A stretch of DNA of 64,000 nucleotides from Salvelinus alpinus (Eukaryota > Chordata > Actinopteri > Salmoniformes > Salmonidae), in assembly GCF_045679555.1 (NCBI RefSeq), contig NC_092087.1:81498137-81562136 (forward strand), given 5' to 3'. Made by a program: the position numbers and the translations under genes. Under the pieces are notes generated by a model. That model made no database searches. It saw only the letters and a program-made list of their open reading frames with translations, and was not told the DNA's origin. Every line of letters begins with the position of its first letter. Position 1 is the stretch's first letter. This document shows positions 11,787 to 39,221 of the stretch, in pieces.

Positions 11787-13457
11787 AAAAAAACAAGTGA
11801 GCAAGATGTTGATTTTCTCAAAACAGGAGTTGCAGTTGGAACTGCTCAAGGCGATTCATCATTTCATAAAACATACAATCATCATCATCATTGCTATCAT
11901 CATCATACTAACTCAACAAAAAATAGTTTTTTTAGGCACTACAAAAAATTTACTCGAAAAGGAAAACGTTGAAAAATATAGGTTGCATTGCACCCAAATA
12001 ATAACTTGATGAAAGTGGCACATTTTAAGTACATTAATACAGTAGAGCCTCCCTCATGCAGAGGCTGTGATTGGATAAAATATTAAACGTCCCACCTCTC
12101 AAACCAGCATGTCACACAAAGCTAAAGACAGCCGTGATTAGCCATTGGTTAAATCTGGTGTCGGTCAAAATAATTTGTTTCTGTGGCAACTAACACAATG
12201 GATAGAACTTCATACAAACTTGAGTTTTCACTTCAATACACATTAATACATGTTATAACATGTTAATAAACTGTTTGTAATGAATTCTGTTCCTTTTGGC
12301 GAATGTCATACTTTTAACACATATTATCCCTAAAGATTTTAAGTGCTTTCCCATTTTGATATAACCAAAGTCCCTTTAATTTCCTACACTATGATTCCCT
12401 TAAACAATTTTTAGATTTGTGCTTTTTCAGTATACTTGTTAGAGTATAATAGTTACTTGAGAGTGCTATAACGTATTTGTTCAGTTTTCTTACTGTCAAG
12501 ACTGCTTGGTATAGGCTACCATCCCAATTTGCCATTTCCATTTAGGAGAGGTCTAGGAGAAGTTGTGTGAGACCCAGTCAGGAGACCTATGGTTCCGACA
12601 GTTATGTTCCACAGACCACTTAAAGAAGCTGTACGGAAGTTTCTTTAAAAAAAATGTGCTTCCTGAAAAGTTGGACATAAAAAAGCGTCAGTGTGAAGAT
12701 AAATCCCTATGTTGGTTTTCCCTTTAATATTGGGTCTATGTAGCACATCACAAACACTCTAAGCCATCGTCTCAAAGCAGAAACACCAATAACACTGCTT
12801 TTTGTCATTCCCTTATTCTACCCATGCTTCTTACCCATAATCCACCACTATCTGGCACGTCATTTATTTCCCTTTACGGTCAGGCGAATAGGCTACAACT
12901 GATCAAGTGAAAAACTGAATATGGCACAAACGATAACGATACAATAACAAAACAAATTGCATTGAAAAAACAACTTGTAGTAAAAGAACCACAGCATCAT
13001 CGGTAGACTAGGTTTGAAATATAGAAAATAAGTCATGCTAAAGATTGTTCCAACCTTTTTTGTGTTTTTGTTCCATATTCATTTCTTGTTCGTTAACGGT
13101 TCTTGTCCTGAAGGCACTTCTTTACATATCAACCAAAGCATAAGAAAAATAAAACCTCAACACCAACAAGCAAAAACCCTTTCTCTACTCCTCCTCCTCC
13201 CTCCCCCTCCATTATATTGTGCCACAATAACTGTGCTCAACACAGCCCTCCCCCTTCCTATAGAAAAGTGATGAGCCATCATAGCTTGACTACAAGTCAA
13301 TGTCCAAAGGTCACTCTGTCTGCAGTCACATTTCATCATGTGAAAACATCTGTTTTGGTTCAGAAATGTGATTAATGGATAAGTTAGGGGGGAAAAACTC
13401 CTTCCATCCCTACAAACATTTATCTGTAGCTACTTCTGTCTTCAGCTCAGAGAAAGG

Positions 13458-13543
13458 AGTGCTGATCGAGGATCAGTTTCAACTTTAAAATCATAATGAA
13501 TAGGATTATATGGATAAGGGGGAGCTGATCCTAGATCAGCACT
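13458..13543. mobile_element. MITE immediately 3' of the adcy9 stop codon
   Basis: Ends AGTGCTGATCGAGGATCAG and CTGATCCTAGATCAGCACT are near-perfect inverted repeats (one mismatch) around a short AT-rich core. It begins 8 nt (sense direction) after the adcy9 TGA at 13553-13551. No target duplication is obvious. A related fragment, TGATCCTTGATCAGCAC, lies near 11391. Confidence 0.65.
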
Positions 13544-13550
13544 TGATGGA

Positions 13551-29148
<15,598 letters not shown>

Positions 29149-29269
29149 CTGCAGAGGGGAAACACACACAGGTGTTAAAACACAAGAACACACACTTAAC
29201 AATACACAGACAACCACCATAACACACACACACAATCAACCCAGCAGTTGCACTGTGCAGTCCGACAGT

Positions 29270-30590
29270 CAGACAGTTAGTTAGTCAGTCAGTCAGTGAT
29301 TCAGACCTGCCGACAGTCAGTCAGTCAGTCAGTCAGTCAGACCTGTGGACAGACAGTCAGTCAGTCAGTGATTCAGACCTGCCAACAGTCAGTCAGTCAG
29401 TCACTCAGACATGCAGACAGACAGTCAGTCAGTCAGTCAGTCAGTCACTCAGACATGCAGTCAGTCAGTCAGTCAGTCAGTGATTCAGACCTGCAGTCAG
29501 TCAGTCAGTCAGTCAGTGATTCAGACCTGCAGACAGTCAGTCAGTCAGTCGGTCAGTCAGTGATTCATACCTGCAGTCAGTCAGTCAGTGATTCAGACCT
29601 GCAGACAGTCAGTGATTCAGTGATTCAGACCTGCAGACAGTCAGTCAGTCAGTGATTCAGACCTGCAGACAGTCAGTCAGTCAGTCAGTCAGTGATTCAG
29701 ACCTGCAGACAGTCAGTCAGTCAGTCAGTCAGTCAGTGATTCAGACCTGCAGACAGTCAGTCAGTCAGTGATTCAGACCTGCAGACAGTCAGTCAGTCAG
29801 TGATTCAGACCTGCAGACAGTCAGTCAGTCAGTCAGTGATTCAGACCTGCAGACAGTCAGTCAGTCAGTCAGTCAGTGATTCAGACAGACAGTCAGTCAG
29901 TGATTCAGACCTGCAGTCAGTCAGTCAGTCAGACCTGCAGACATACAGTCAGTCAGTGATTCAGACCTGCAGACAGTCAGTCAGTCAGTCAGTCAGTGAT
30001 TCAGACCTGCAGTCAGTCAGTCAGCCAGTCAGTGATTCAGACCTGCAGACAGTCAGTCAGTCAGTCAGTCAGTCAGTCAGTCAGTCAGTGATTCAGACCT
30101 GCAGTCAGTCAGTCAGTCAGTCAGTGATTCAGACCTGCAGTCAGTCAGTCAGTCAGTCAGTGATTCAGACCTGCAGACAGTCAGTGATTCAGTGATTCAG
30201 ACCTGCAGACAGTCAGTCAGTCAGTGATTCAGACCTGCAGACAGTCAGTCAGTCAGTCAGACCTGCAGTCAGTCAGTCAGTCAGTGATTCAGACCTGCAG
30301 ACAGTCAGTCAGTCAGTCAGTCAGTGATTCAGACCTGCAGTCAGTCAGTCAGCCAGTCAGTGATTCAGACCTGCAGTCAGTCAGTCAGTCAGTCAATGAT
30401 TCAGACCTGCAGACAGTCAGTGATTCAGTGATTCAGACCTGCAGACAGTCAGTCAGTCAGTGATTCAGACCTGCAGACAGTCAGTCAGTCAGTGATTCAG
30501 ACCTGCAGACAGTCAGTCAGTCAGTCAGTCAGTCAGTGTCAGTGATTCAGACCTGCAGACAGTCAGTCAGACCTGCCGACAGACAGACAG
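29270..30590. repeat. CAGT-rich composite minisatellite
   Basis: Runs of (CAGT)n, 2-9 units each, punctuated about 35 times by GATTCAGACCTGCAGA or close variants. It lies in the adcy9 intron about 120 bp upstream of an acceptor. Confidence 0.95.
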
Positions 30591-30657
30591 AGACAGTAAT
30601 ATAAGCTGTGGTGTATCACAGTGTGTTTGCACAACACCAGAGACTGTAGTGGCGGAG

Positions 30658-30894
30658 TTAAATGGCAATTCTACCACTTTTCATTATCGCCAGCACAATA
30701 CCAGTGTATATGGGAAAAAAGTTATATCTGATGACATCATCAAAAGAAAAAAAACGTCACAGAGAAGCATGAGGACCTTTCTTCTTATTTAACCACAGAT
30801 CATTGAAACGTGCCATTTTCACATATGTAGAGACACTGATATGGTGCTGGAGATAATGAATATGAGGTTGAAAAGTGGCGGAATTGCCATTTAA
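30658..30894. mobile_element. MITE with TTAA ends
   Basis: TTAAATGGCAATTCTACCAC at the left and GTGGCGGAATTGCCATTTAA at the right are inverted repeats with two mismatches. TTAA at both ends suggests a TTAA-targeting (piggyBac-like) element. The core is non-coding. Confidence 0.65.
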
Positions 30895-32214
30895 AGGAAA
30901 GATTCACCTATTTTGAATGTTATGTAGTTTTTGTGCAGCTCTGAATGATGTCTTATCGATTACAGGGGCCATTTCATGTTTTCCTGTGTATCTGAGCTAT
31001 TGCCGTTCAAGCTGGCAGAAATACAACTGGCATGATGAGTTTTGTAACATAGTCATCTTTCCTTTAACAATGCTGTGGGGCAAACAAGGAAATACACAAA
31101 CACTGGAGTACTAGAAGTGGCCAACGGCCAGCCGGTATCAGCCTGTTCAAACACGCTAAAGCTAGTTGGGCTAGATAAAGGTATCATAGTCCATATACAG
31201 CTAATACTAACAAGGCTAGCGCTCATAATTTTAAACATGGCTAATGCTAGGCAAGTTCAAAAAGAGCTTATACTAAGAGCTTATACTAACTAGGCTAGCA
31301 AGTGCGCTCACAGTTCAAACACAATGCTAGAATAGGTTAGCTAACTGCTCTCACAGTTCAAAATGAAATGCTAGCCAGGCTAGATTGATGTCTCACAATT
31401 CAAACACAGCCAATAATAGGCTAGGTTAGCTAGTGCTCTCATTGTTCAACATTACTGATGCTAGCTAGGCTAGCTCTCATAATCAAAACACAGTGGAAGC
31501 TCAGGGGATTGTAAGCAAATAGGAAAACTGTAAAACAAATTTTAATAAAAAAAATCTTTCTAGGAACTAGTTCCCTGTTCCTGCACTAATGCAAAAGTTC
31601 TCTGAATATGTTTTTATGAAAAAAGCGTTTGTCTGTGAATATGTTTCAGATAAACACACATAAAATATGTATCTAGCTACGTGTGATGTGTCAGCCTTTG
31701 CTGTGAGTGTATTTGATCTGTATATTAGTAAGCTCATGTATAAGTGTGTGTGTACGTCAGTTTGTACGTATGAGTTTGTGTGTGTGTGAGCGCGTCAGTC
31801 TGTATGTATGAGTTTGTGTGTGTGTGAGCACGTCAGTCTGTATGTATGAGTTTGTGTGTGTGTGAGCACGTCAGTCTGTATGTATGAGTTTGTGTGTGTT
31901 TGCACTAGCTCTTTACTGAGTGAGTCACACACTCATATTGTGCTTCTCTGTTTCTCTCACGTGTCTTTTAGAATCACCATGGCTGAGGGCCCATTCACCT
32001 CTTCTGTCTTTAAGTTTCTCTCTCCTCCCTTCATCACTCACTTTCCTCCATCACTATCTATCTCTTCCCTCTATCTTTCTTTACTCTATCTTTCTCTACT
32101 CCATCTTTCTCTCTCTCTCTCCTTCCCTCCTTCTTTTCACTCTACCACTCCATTGGCAGACACACCACCATAAGAAGAAGTGCTCTTATCTCATTTCCCG
32201 GTCTCTCTAACTCA
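30895..32214. other. No recognised feature (adcy9 intron)
   Basis: Contains repeated short GCTAGCTAGG-like motifs (31140-31480), three near-identical copies of a roughly 50-bp GT-rich segment with 'TGTATGTATGAGTTTGTG' (31750-31900), and CT-rich DNA at 31990-32150. Confidence 0.5.
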
Positions 32215-32430
32215 ATTCAATTCAAGGGGCTTTATTGGCATGGGAAACATATGTTAACATTGCCAAAGCAAGTGAAGTAGATAATATACAAAAGTGAAAT
32301 TAACAATAAAAATGAACAGTAAGCATTACACTCACAGAAGTTCCAAAAGAATAAAGACATTACAAATGTCATATTATGTATATATACAGTGTTGTAACAA
32401 TGTGCAAATGGTTGAAGTACAAAAGGGAAC
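32215..32430 (-). mobile_element. LINE 3' tail, minus orientation
   Basis: Reverse complement of the tail at 36905-37128 (shares AATTCAATTCAA, GGCATGGGAAACATATG and AAGACATTACAAATG). A short, 5'-truncated copy of the same LINE family. Confidence 0.75.
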
Positions 32431-32491
32431 TCTCTCTCTCTACACCTCTCTCATGCATCTCTCTCTCACACCTCTCTGATTCAGAGGGGTT

Positions 32492-34545
32492 GGGGCTCCC
32501 GAGTGGCGCAGCATTCTAAGGCACTGCATCTCAGTGCTAGAGGGATCCCTACAGACCCTGATTCGATTCCAGGCTGTATCACAACCGGCCGTGATTGGGA
32601 GTCCCATAGGGCGGCACACAATTGGCCCAGCGTCGTCCGTGTTAGGGTTTGGCCGCTGTAGGCCATCATTGTAAATAAGAATTTGTTCTTAACTTCTTGC
32701 AACTATAGGGGGTGCTGTTCCGCATTAGCATTTTTTGGTCTCCAAATTAAACTGCCTCGTGCTCAATTCTTGATCGTACAATATGCATATTATTGTTATT
32801 ATTGGATAGAAAACACTTTCTAGTTTCTATAGCCGTTGGAATTTTGTCTCTGAGTGGTACAGAACTACTTCTACATCACTTTTCCTGACAGGGAGTCAGA
32901 TTTCAGAAATTTTTACCCCTGATCTGGGATCGGTTTTAAGGTGCCAGTAGATGCTATAGAGAAACCGACACTGCCTACGTCTTCCTCTGGGTGTCAGTAC
33001 GTCATCACGTTTTGAATGGAGTCGATTGCGCAATCAGAGCCACTATAAAACACGAAAACGTGCAAGTACCGCTCTCTTCCTGCATGCGTTATGCGCAAAA
33101 TGGACATCAGACCTGCCTCCTTCCAAATGGTTGTTTAGAGAGTGATATTTCTCCGGTCATGTTTTTAGTCGTTATAGTTGTTAAAAACATCATAATGTAG
33201 TTAATTTGAACCGTTTTATAGCAATTTATATCCGTTTAGTGCGATTTTGAGGAATTTCTTTGTCGTGCACTTTGAAGCTTTGGGCACGTTTCGGGGTCTC
33301 GGTCGATGTTAGTGGACATTTCGAAGGACAGAGGACATCTATCGACCAAAAGAAGCTTGGACCCAAGAAAGGATACATTGCCCAAGAATCTGATGGAAAA
33401 TCACCTCATAGTAAGGAATATTTAATATGATAAATCGTGTTTCTGTCGATAAATGTTAAACGTTTATGTCGCCATCTTGTTTGCTATAGCTTCGCTTGGC
33501 GCAACCTGTATTGAAAAGTAAGGATAATTTAAAAAATGTAAATCAGCGATTGCATTAAGAACTAATTTGTCTTTCGATTCCTGTCAACCCTGTATTTTTT
33601 AGTCAAGTATATGATTAGCTTTCGAATAAACTAGATCACTCTGAAAGATGACGTCAAACATTTTGAGGCTTGATTTCCTAGTATTTTCATTGTGTAACCA
33701 CGGTTTTGTATGGCTAAATATGCACATTTTCGAACAAACTGTATATGTATGTTGTAAAATGATGTTACAGGAGTGTCATCGGAAGAATTCTGAGAAGGTT
33801 AGTGAAAAAATTAATATATTTTGGCGATGATTACGTTATAGCTCTCTTTGGCTTGAATCGATGCTCTGGTAACGTTTTCACATGTGGTATGCTAACTTAT
33901 CGATTTATTGTGTTTTCGCTGTAAAACGCTTAGAAAATCTGAAATATTGTCTGGAATCACAAGATCTGGGTCTTTCCATTGCTATGCTTTGTCTATTCTT
34001 ATGAAATGTTTTATGATGAGTAAATTGGTCATACACGTTGCTCTCTATAGTAATTCTAGTCGTCTTGTGATGGTCGGTGCAATTGTAAACTGTGATTTCT
34101 ACCTGAAATATGCACTTTTTTCTAACAAAACCTATCCTATACCATAAATATGTTATCAGACTGTCATCTGATGAGGTTTTTTATAGGTTATTGGCTATCA
34201 ATATCTTAGTTTAGCCGAATTGGTGATAGCTACTGGTGGAGAGAAAAAATGGTGGACAAAGAAATTGTGTATTTTGCTAACGTGTTTAGCTAATAGATTT
34301 ACATATTTTGTCTTCCCTGTAAAACATTTTAAAAATCTGAAATGGTGGCTTTATTCACAAGATCTGTATCTTTCATCTGGTGTCTTGGACTTGTGATTTA
34401 ATGATATTTAGATGCTACTATCTACTTGTGAAGCTATGCTAGCTATGCTAATCAGTGTGTGGGGGGGTGGGGGGTGATCCCGGACCCGGGTTGGTGACTC
34501 GTGAGAATTAACTGACTTGCCTGGTTAAATAAAAAAATAAATGCG
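32492..34545 (+). mobile_element. tRNA-derived SINE (SlmI-like) split by an insertion
   Basis: The head and body are at 32492-32693 (A box 'GAGTGGCGCAGC', B box 'GATTCGATTCC', then 'GGCCGTGATTGGGAGTC'). The tail 'TTAACTGACTTGCCTGG' resumes at 34508. The two halves fit the same SINE consensus; 32694-34507 is inserted between them. Confidence 0.8.
32694..34507 (+). mobile_element. 1.8-kb interspersed element of unknown class inside the SINE
   Basis: Bounded by TTAAC on both sides (32689-32693 and 34508-34512), suggesting a 5-bp target duplication. Starts TTCTTGCAACTATAGG and ends near GATCCCGGACCCGGG. No terminal inverted repeats and no ORF. Two diverged modules of about 390 bp (from about 33711 and 34103) share 'AATATGCAC', 'CTGTAAAAC' and 'CACAAGATCTG'. 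Confidence 0.55.
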
Positions 34546-34872
34546 GAAGACATTTCAGTTGAATGCATTCAGTTGTACAACTGACTAGGTATCTCCCTTT
34601 CCTCTCTATCTCCCTCACTCTCTCCACCCCTCAAATCAGTTCATGAGAACCAAAACCCACCAGACTCTATCTCTCCTCTCTCTCTCTATTCTGTTGCCAG
34701 ATCAGTCACTGTCACTGGTGTCACTGTGAACAACATACCTAATATAGTAATCTATTCTATTCTAGCCTGTCTGGGTCTCCCTGGCTGTCCCTGGGTGTGT
34801 GTGGGTGTGTGTGTGTGCACGCTCAGAGTTGTGGTCCCGTAGCTGGATTTAATAGGAGCCTACCGGGCCATT

Positions 34873-35328
<456 letters not shown>

Positions 35329-35692
35329 TGCGTGTGGGCTAGTGAACAGGGACAGGGGGGAAGGACACTACAGTGTGAGAAACAGCAAGAGGAAGTGAAT
35401 GGAAAGTTGTATAACAGCACACACTCTCTTACAGTGGTCTTGTTACCAACTGTCTATGTTTACTGAGGCAGGACATGGGAATCAGAGACGAGTGGATTTT
35501 ATCAAAACAATGTACTGCAAGAAAAGGGAGTGTGTGTGCAAGAGTGCGAGAGAGAGAGAAAGAAAGAAAGAGGGAGAGAGAGAGAGAAAGAGAGAAAGGA
35601 AAGGAGAGAGTGTAGAGTGAAAGAGAGACAAAATGAGAGAGGAAAGAGAGAAGAGTGTGTATTTATGTCTGTGTTTGTTTGTGTGTGAGAGA

Positions 35693-37128
35693 TGATAGAA
35701 CCAAGGAGGGCCTACAGCAGCACCTAGATCTTCTGCCAGACCTGAGCCCTGACAGTAAATCTCAGTAAGACCAAAATAATGGTGTTCCAAAAAAGGTCCA
35801 GTCGCCAGGACTACAAATACAAATTCCATCTAGACACCGTTGCCCTAGAACACACAAGAAACGATACATACCTTGGCCTAAACATCAGCGCCACAGGTAA
35901 CTTCCACAAAGCTGTGAACGATCTGAGAGATAAGGCAAGAAGGGCATTCTATGCCATCAAAAGGAACATAAAATTTGACATACCAATTAGGATCTGGATA
36001 AAAAATACTTGAATCAGTTATAGAAGCCATTGCCCTTTATGGTTGTAAGGTCTGGGGTCCGCTCACAAACCAAGAATTCACAAAATGGGACAAACACCAA
36101 ATTGAGACTGCATGCAGAATTCTGCAAAAAATATCCTCCGTGTACAACATAAAACACCAAATAATGCATGCGGAGCAGAATTAGGCCGATACCCGCCAAA
36201 TATCAAAATCCAGAAAAGAGACGTTAAATTCTACAACCACCTAAAAGGAAGCGATTCCCAAACCTTCCATAACAAAGCCATCACCTACAGAGAGATGAAC
36301 CTGGAGAAGAGTCCCCTAAGCAAGCTGGTCCTGGGGCTCTGTTCATAAACACAAACAGAACCCACAGAGCCCCAGGACAGCAACACAATTAGACCCAACC
36401 AAATCATGAGAAAACAAAAAGATCATTATTTCCAATGTGTCAAGTAATTAACAAAACACAGAGCAAACTAGAATGCTATTTGGCCCTAAACAGAGAGTAC
36501 ACAGTGGCAGAATACCTGACTACTGGGACTGACCTAAAATTAAGGAAACCTTTGACTATGTACAGACTCAGTGAGCATTGCCTTGCTATTGAGAAAGGCC
36601 GCCGTAGGCAGACATGGCTCTCAAGAGAAGACAGGCTATGTGCACACTGCCCACAAAATGAGGTGGAAACTGAGCTGCACTTCCTAAACTCCTGCCATAT
36701 GTATGACCATATTAGAGACACATATTTCCCTCAGATTACACAGATCCACAAAGAATTCGAAAACAAACCCGATTATGATAAACTCCCATATCTACTGGGT
36801 GAAATACCACAGTGTGCATCACAGCAGCAAGATTTGTGACCTGTTGCCACAAGAAAAGGGCAGCCAGTGAAGAACAAACACCATTGTAAACACAACCCAT
36901 ATTTATGTTTATTTATTTTCCCTTATGTACTTTAACCATTTGCACATCTTTACAACACTATATACATAATGACATTTGTAATGTCTTTATTCTTTTGGAA
37001 CTTCTGTGAGTGTCATGTTTAATGTTCATTTTTATTGTTTATTTCACTTTCGTATATTATCTACTTAATTTGCTTTGGCAATGTTAACATATGTTTCCCA
37101 TGCCAATAAAGCCCTTTGAATTGAATTG
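35693..37128 (+). mobile_element. LINE 3' part with degraded reverse-transcriptase C-terminus
   Basis: Broken frames read 'KTKIMVFQKRSS', 'YLGLNISATGNFHKAVNDLR', 'KARRAFYAIKR', 'IALYGCKVWGPL', 'AELGRYPPNIKIQKR' and 'LCAHCPQNEVETELHFLNSC', which are typical of the C-terminal half of a fish LINE ORF2 with its terminal Cys/His motif. Frames change at about 36012, 36110 and 36350-36430. The tail has AATAAA and ends in TTGAATTGAATTG. 5'-truncated. Confidence 0.75.
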
Positions 37129-37329
37129 GAGAGAGAGAGTGTGTGTGTGTACTCAAAAGGTCATTGAGTTTAGCCTGCCTTGCATAACACACATTCCATA
37201 TAGGCTTCTATTTGGACGTTTTTCTTACTGTCTAAGATTCAGATGAAACCCCTTCTGTACCATTTACACTAAATACCCACTTTATAGTAACCAACCCTGT
37301 ATGTATCTTCACATGTACAAGTCTCATGT

Positions 37330-37553
37330 AGTCTTATCAGGTGTGGCATATCAAGAAGCTGATTAGACTGCGTGATCATTACACAGGTGCGCCTTGTGCT
37401 GGTAACAATAAAAGGCCACTCTAAAAGTGCAGTTTTTTCACACAACACAATGCCGCGGATGTCTCAAGTTTTGAGGGAGCGTGCAATTGGTATTCTGACT
37501 GCAGTAATGTCCACCAGAGCGGTTGCCAGATAATTTAATGTTAATTTCTCCTC
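37330..37553 (+). mobile_element. Tc1-like transposon 5' fragment
   Basis: Leader 'CAGGTGTGGCATATCAAG' and the first transposase codons ('MPRMSQVLRERAIG') are recognisable. The sequence then jumps into LINE DNA near 37550. Confidence 0.65.
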
Positions 37554-38368
37554 CATCAGCACTGGCCTGTACCTTACCTGCCCTAAGCTCTCTCCTGGCC
37601 CCTTACACTAAGTCTGAATTTGCCCTGCTAGGTGACCTAAACTGGGACATGCTTAAACCAGCTGACCAAGTCCTAAAGCAACGCGACTCCCTAAATCTCT
37701 CTCAGATTATTACCAATCCCACAAGGTACGACTCCAAACACCCATCAAAGGCTACTCTTCTTGATGTTATCCTCACAAATAATCCTGATAGGTGTCAGTC
37801 TGGTGTATTCTGTAATGACCTTAGTGATCACTGTTTTACAGCCTGTGTTCATAATGGCTGCTCAGTGAAATGACCTTTCCTGATTTGTCATAGACACTTG
37901 CTAAAAAAGGGGTCTATGTGTCCAAAATTTCCTCATCTCCCACCTCTTCTAATGCGACTATCCCCGATGCTTCTCCCTCTTTTTCCACTGCCCCGCTACA
38001 AAGTTTCTCCCTGCAGGCAGTCACTGAATCCGAGTTGCTAAAGGAGCTCCTGAAACTTGACCTCAAAAAACCATCAGATGGTTTAGACCCTTTCTTCTTT
38101 AAGGTTGCTGCACCTATCATCACCACACCTATCTTCGACCTTTTTAACCACTCTCTCCTTTCTGGAGAGGTTCCCATTGCTTGGAAGGCAGCCACGGTAC
38201 ATCCTTTATTTAAAGTGGGAGATCAAGCTGATCCTAACTGTTATAGGCCTATTTCTATTTTGCCCTGTTTATCAAAAGTGTTGGAAAAACTTGTCAATAA
38301 TCAACTGACTGGCTTTCTTGATGTCTATAGTATTCTCTCTGGTATGCAATCTGGTTTACACTCAGGTT
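37545..38368 (+). mobile_element. LINE fragment: endonuclease end and start of reverse transcriptase
   Basis: Translation shows 'FALLGDLNWDML', 'LDVILTNN' and 'NDLSDHCFT' (apurinic-type endonuclease motifs GDxNxD and SDH), then after a stop 'GLDPFFFKVAAPII', 'WKAATVHPLFKVGD' and 'CYRPISILPCLSKVLEKLV' of the reverse transcriptase. It resembles the L2/CR1 group. Cut off at about 38368, where a Tc1 fragment begins; deletions remove part of the linker. Confidence 0.7.
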
Positions 38369-38510
38369 ATGGATGTGTCTTCCTCCTGATCACATTCCAG
38401 AGGTTTTCAATGGGGTTCAGGTCTGGAGATTGGGCAGGCCATGACAGGGTCTTGATCTGGAGGTCCTCCATCCACACCTTGATTGACCTGGCTGTGAGGC
38501 ATGGAGCATT
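38369..38510 (-). pseudogene. Tc1-like transposase fragment (catalytic part)
   Basis: On the minus strand reads 'WFFQQDNAPCLTARS', '[18 protein letters not shown]', the second Asp and Glu of a DD34E transposase. Its upstream end runs into a tandem array built from the same coding segment. Confidence 0.8.
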
Positions 38511-38996
38511 GTCCTGCTGGAAAAACCAATCCTCAGAGTTGGGGAACATTGTCCTGCTGGAAAAACCAATCCTCCGAGTTGGGGAACATTGTCCTGCTGG
38601 AAAAAACAATCCTCAGAGTTGGGGAACATTGTCCTGCTGGAAAAACCAATCCTCAGAGTTGAGGAACATTGTCCTGCTGGAAAAACCAATCCCCAGAGTT
38701 GGGGAACATTGTCCTGCTGGAGAAACCAATCCTCAGAGTTGGGGAACATTGTCCTGCTGGAAAAAACAATCCTCAGAGTTGGGGAACATTGTCCTGCTGG
38801 AAAAACCAATCCTCAGAGTTGGGGAACATTGTCCTGCTGGAAAAACCAATCCTCAGAGTTGGGGAACATTGTCCTGCTGGAAAAACCAATCCTCAGAGTT
38901 GGGGAACATTGTCCTGCTGGAAAAACCAATCCTCCGAGTTGGGGAACATTGTCCTGCTGGAAAAACCAATCCTCAGAGTTGGGGAACATTGTCAGA
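38507..38996. repeat. 40-bp minisatellite made of transposase coding sequence
   Basis: Twelve units of a 40-bp motif including GGGGAACATTGTCCTGCTGG. On the minus strand one unit encodes 'FPNSEDWFFQQDN', the segment ending at the transposase catalytic Asp of the adjacent fragment. Because 40 is not a multiple of three, the frame rotates from unit to unit. Units differ by single bases only. Confidence 0.93.
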
Positions 38997-39221
38997 GCAG
39001 AAGGAAGCTAGTTTTCTAGCGTTTATATTTTTGTGCGATAGGCTGTTTTCAGCTACCAGATCTCACAGTCTCACGTCAGAATTAGACGTTCATCCATGTT
39101 TCTCAAACGTCAAAATTCAATGTTGTTCCAAACGTCAAATTTCAAAGTCTTTATTCTTAAGGTTATGGCATTACCTCCGAATGGTTAAGGTAAGGGTTAA
39201 GGTTTGGGATAGGCTTAAAAC
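38997..39221. other. Repeat-like spacer left of the LTR element
   Basis: Contains AACGTCAAAATTCAA-type repeats and 'GGTTAAGGTAAGGGTTAAGG'. Together with 42462-42660 it looks like one older interspersed repeat split by the LTR element. Confidence 0.4.

Noticed and set aside
35693..36839. Host gene encoding a zinc-binding protein
   Set aside because: The Cys/His motif is the usual C-terminal motif of a LINE ORF2, next to a LINE tail and with broken frames.
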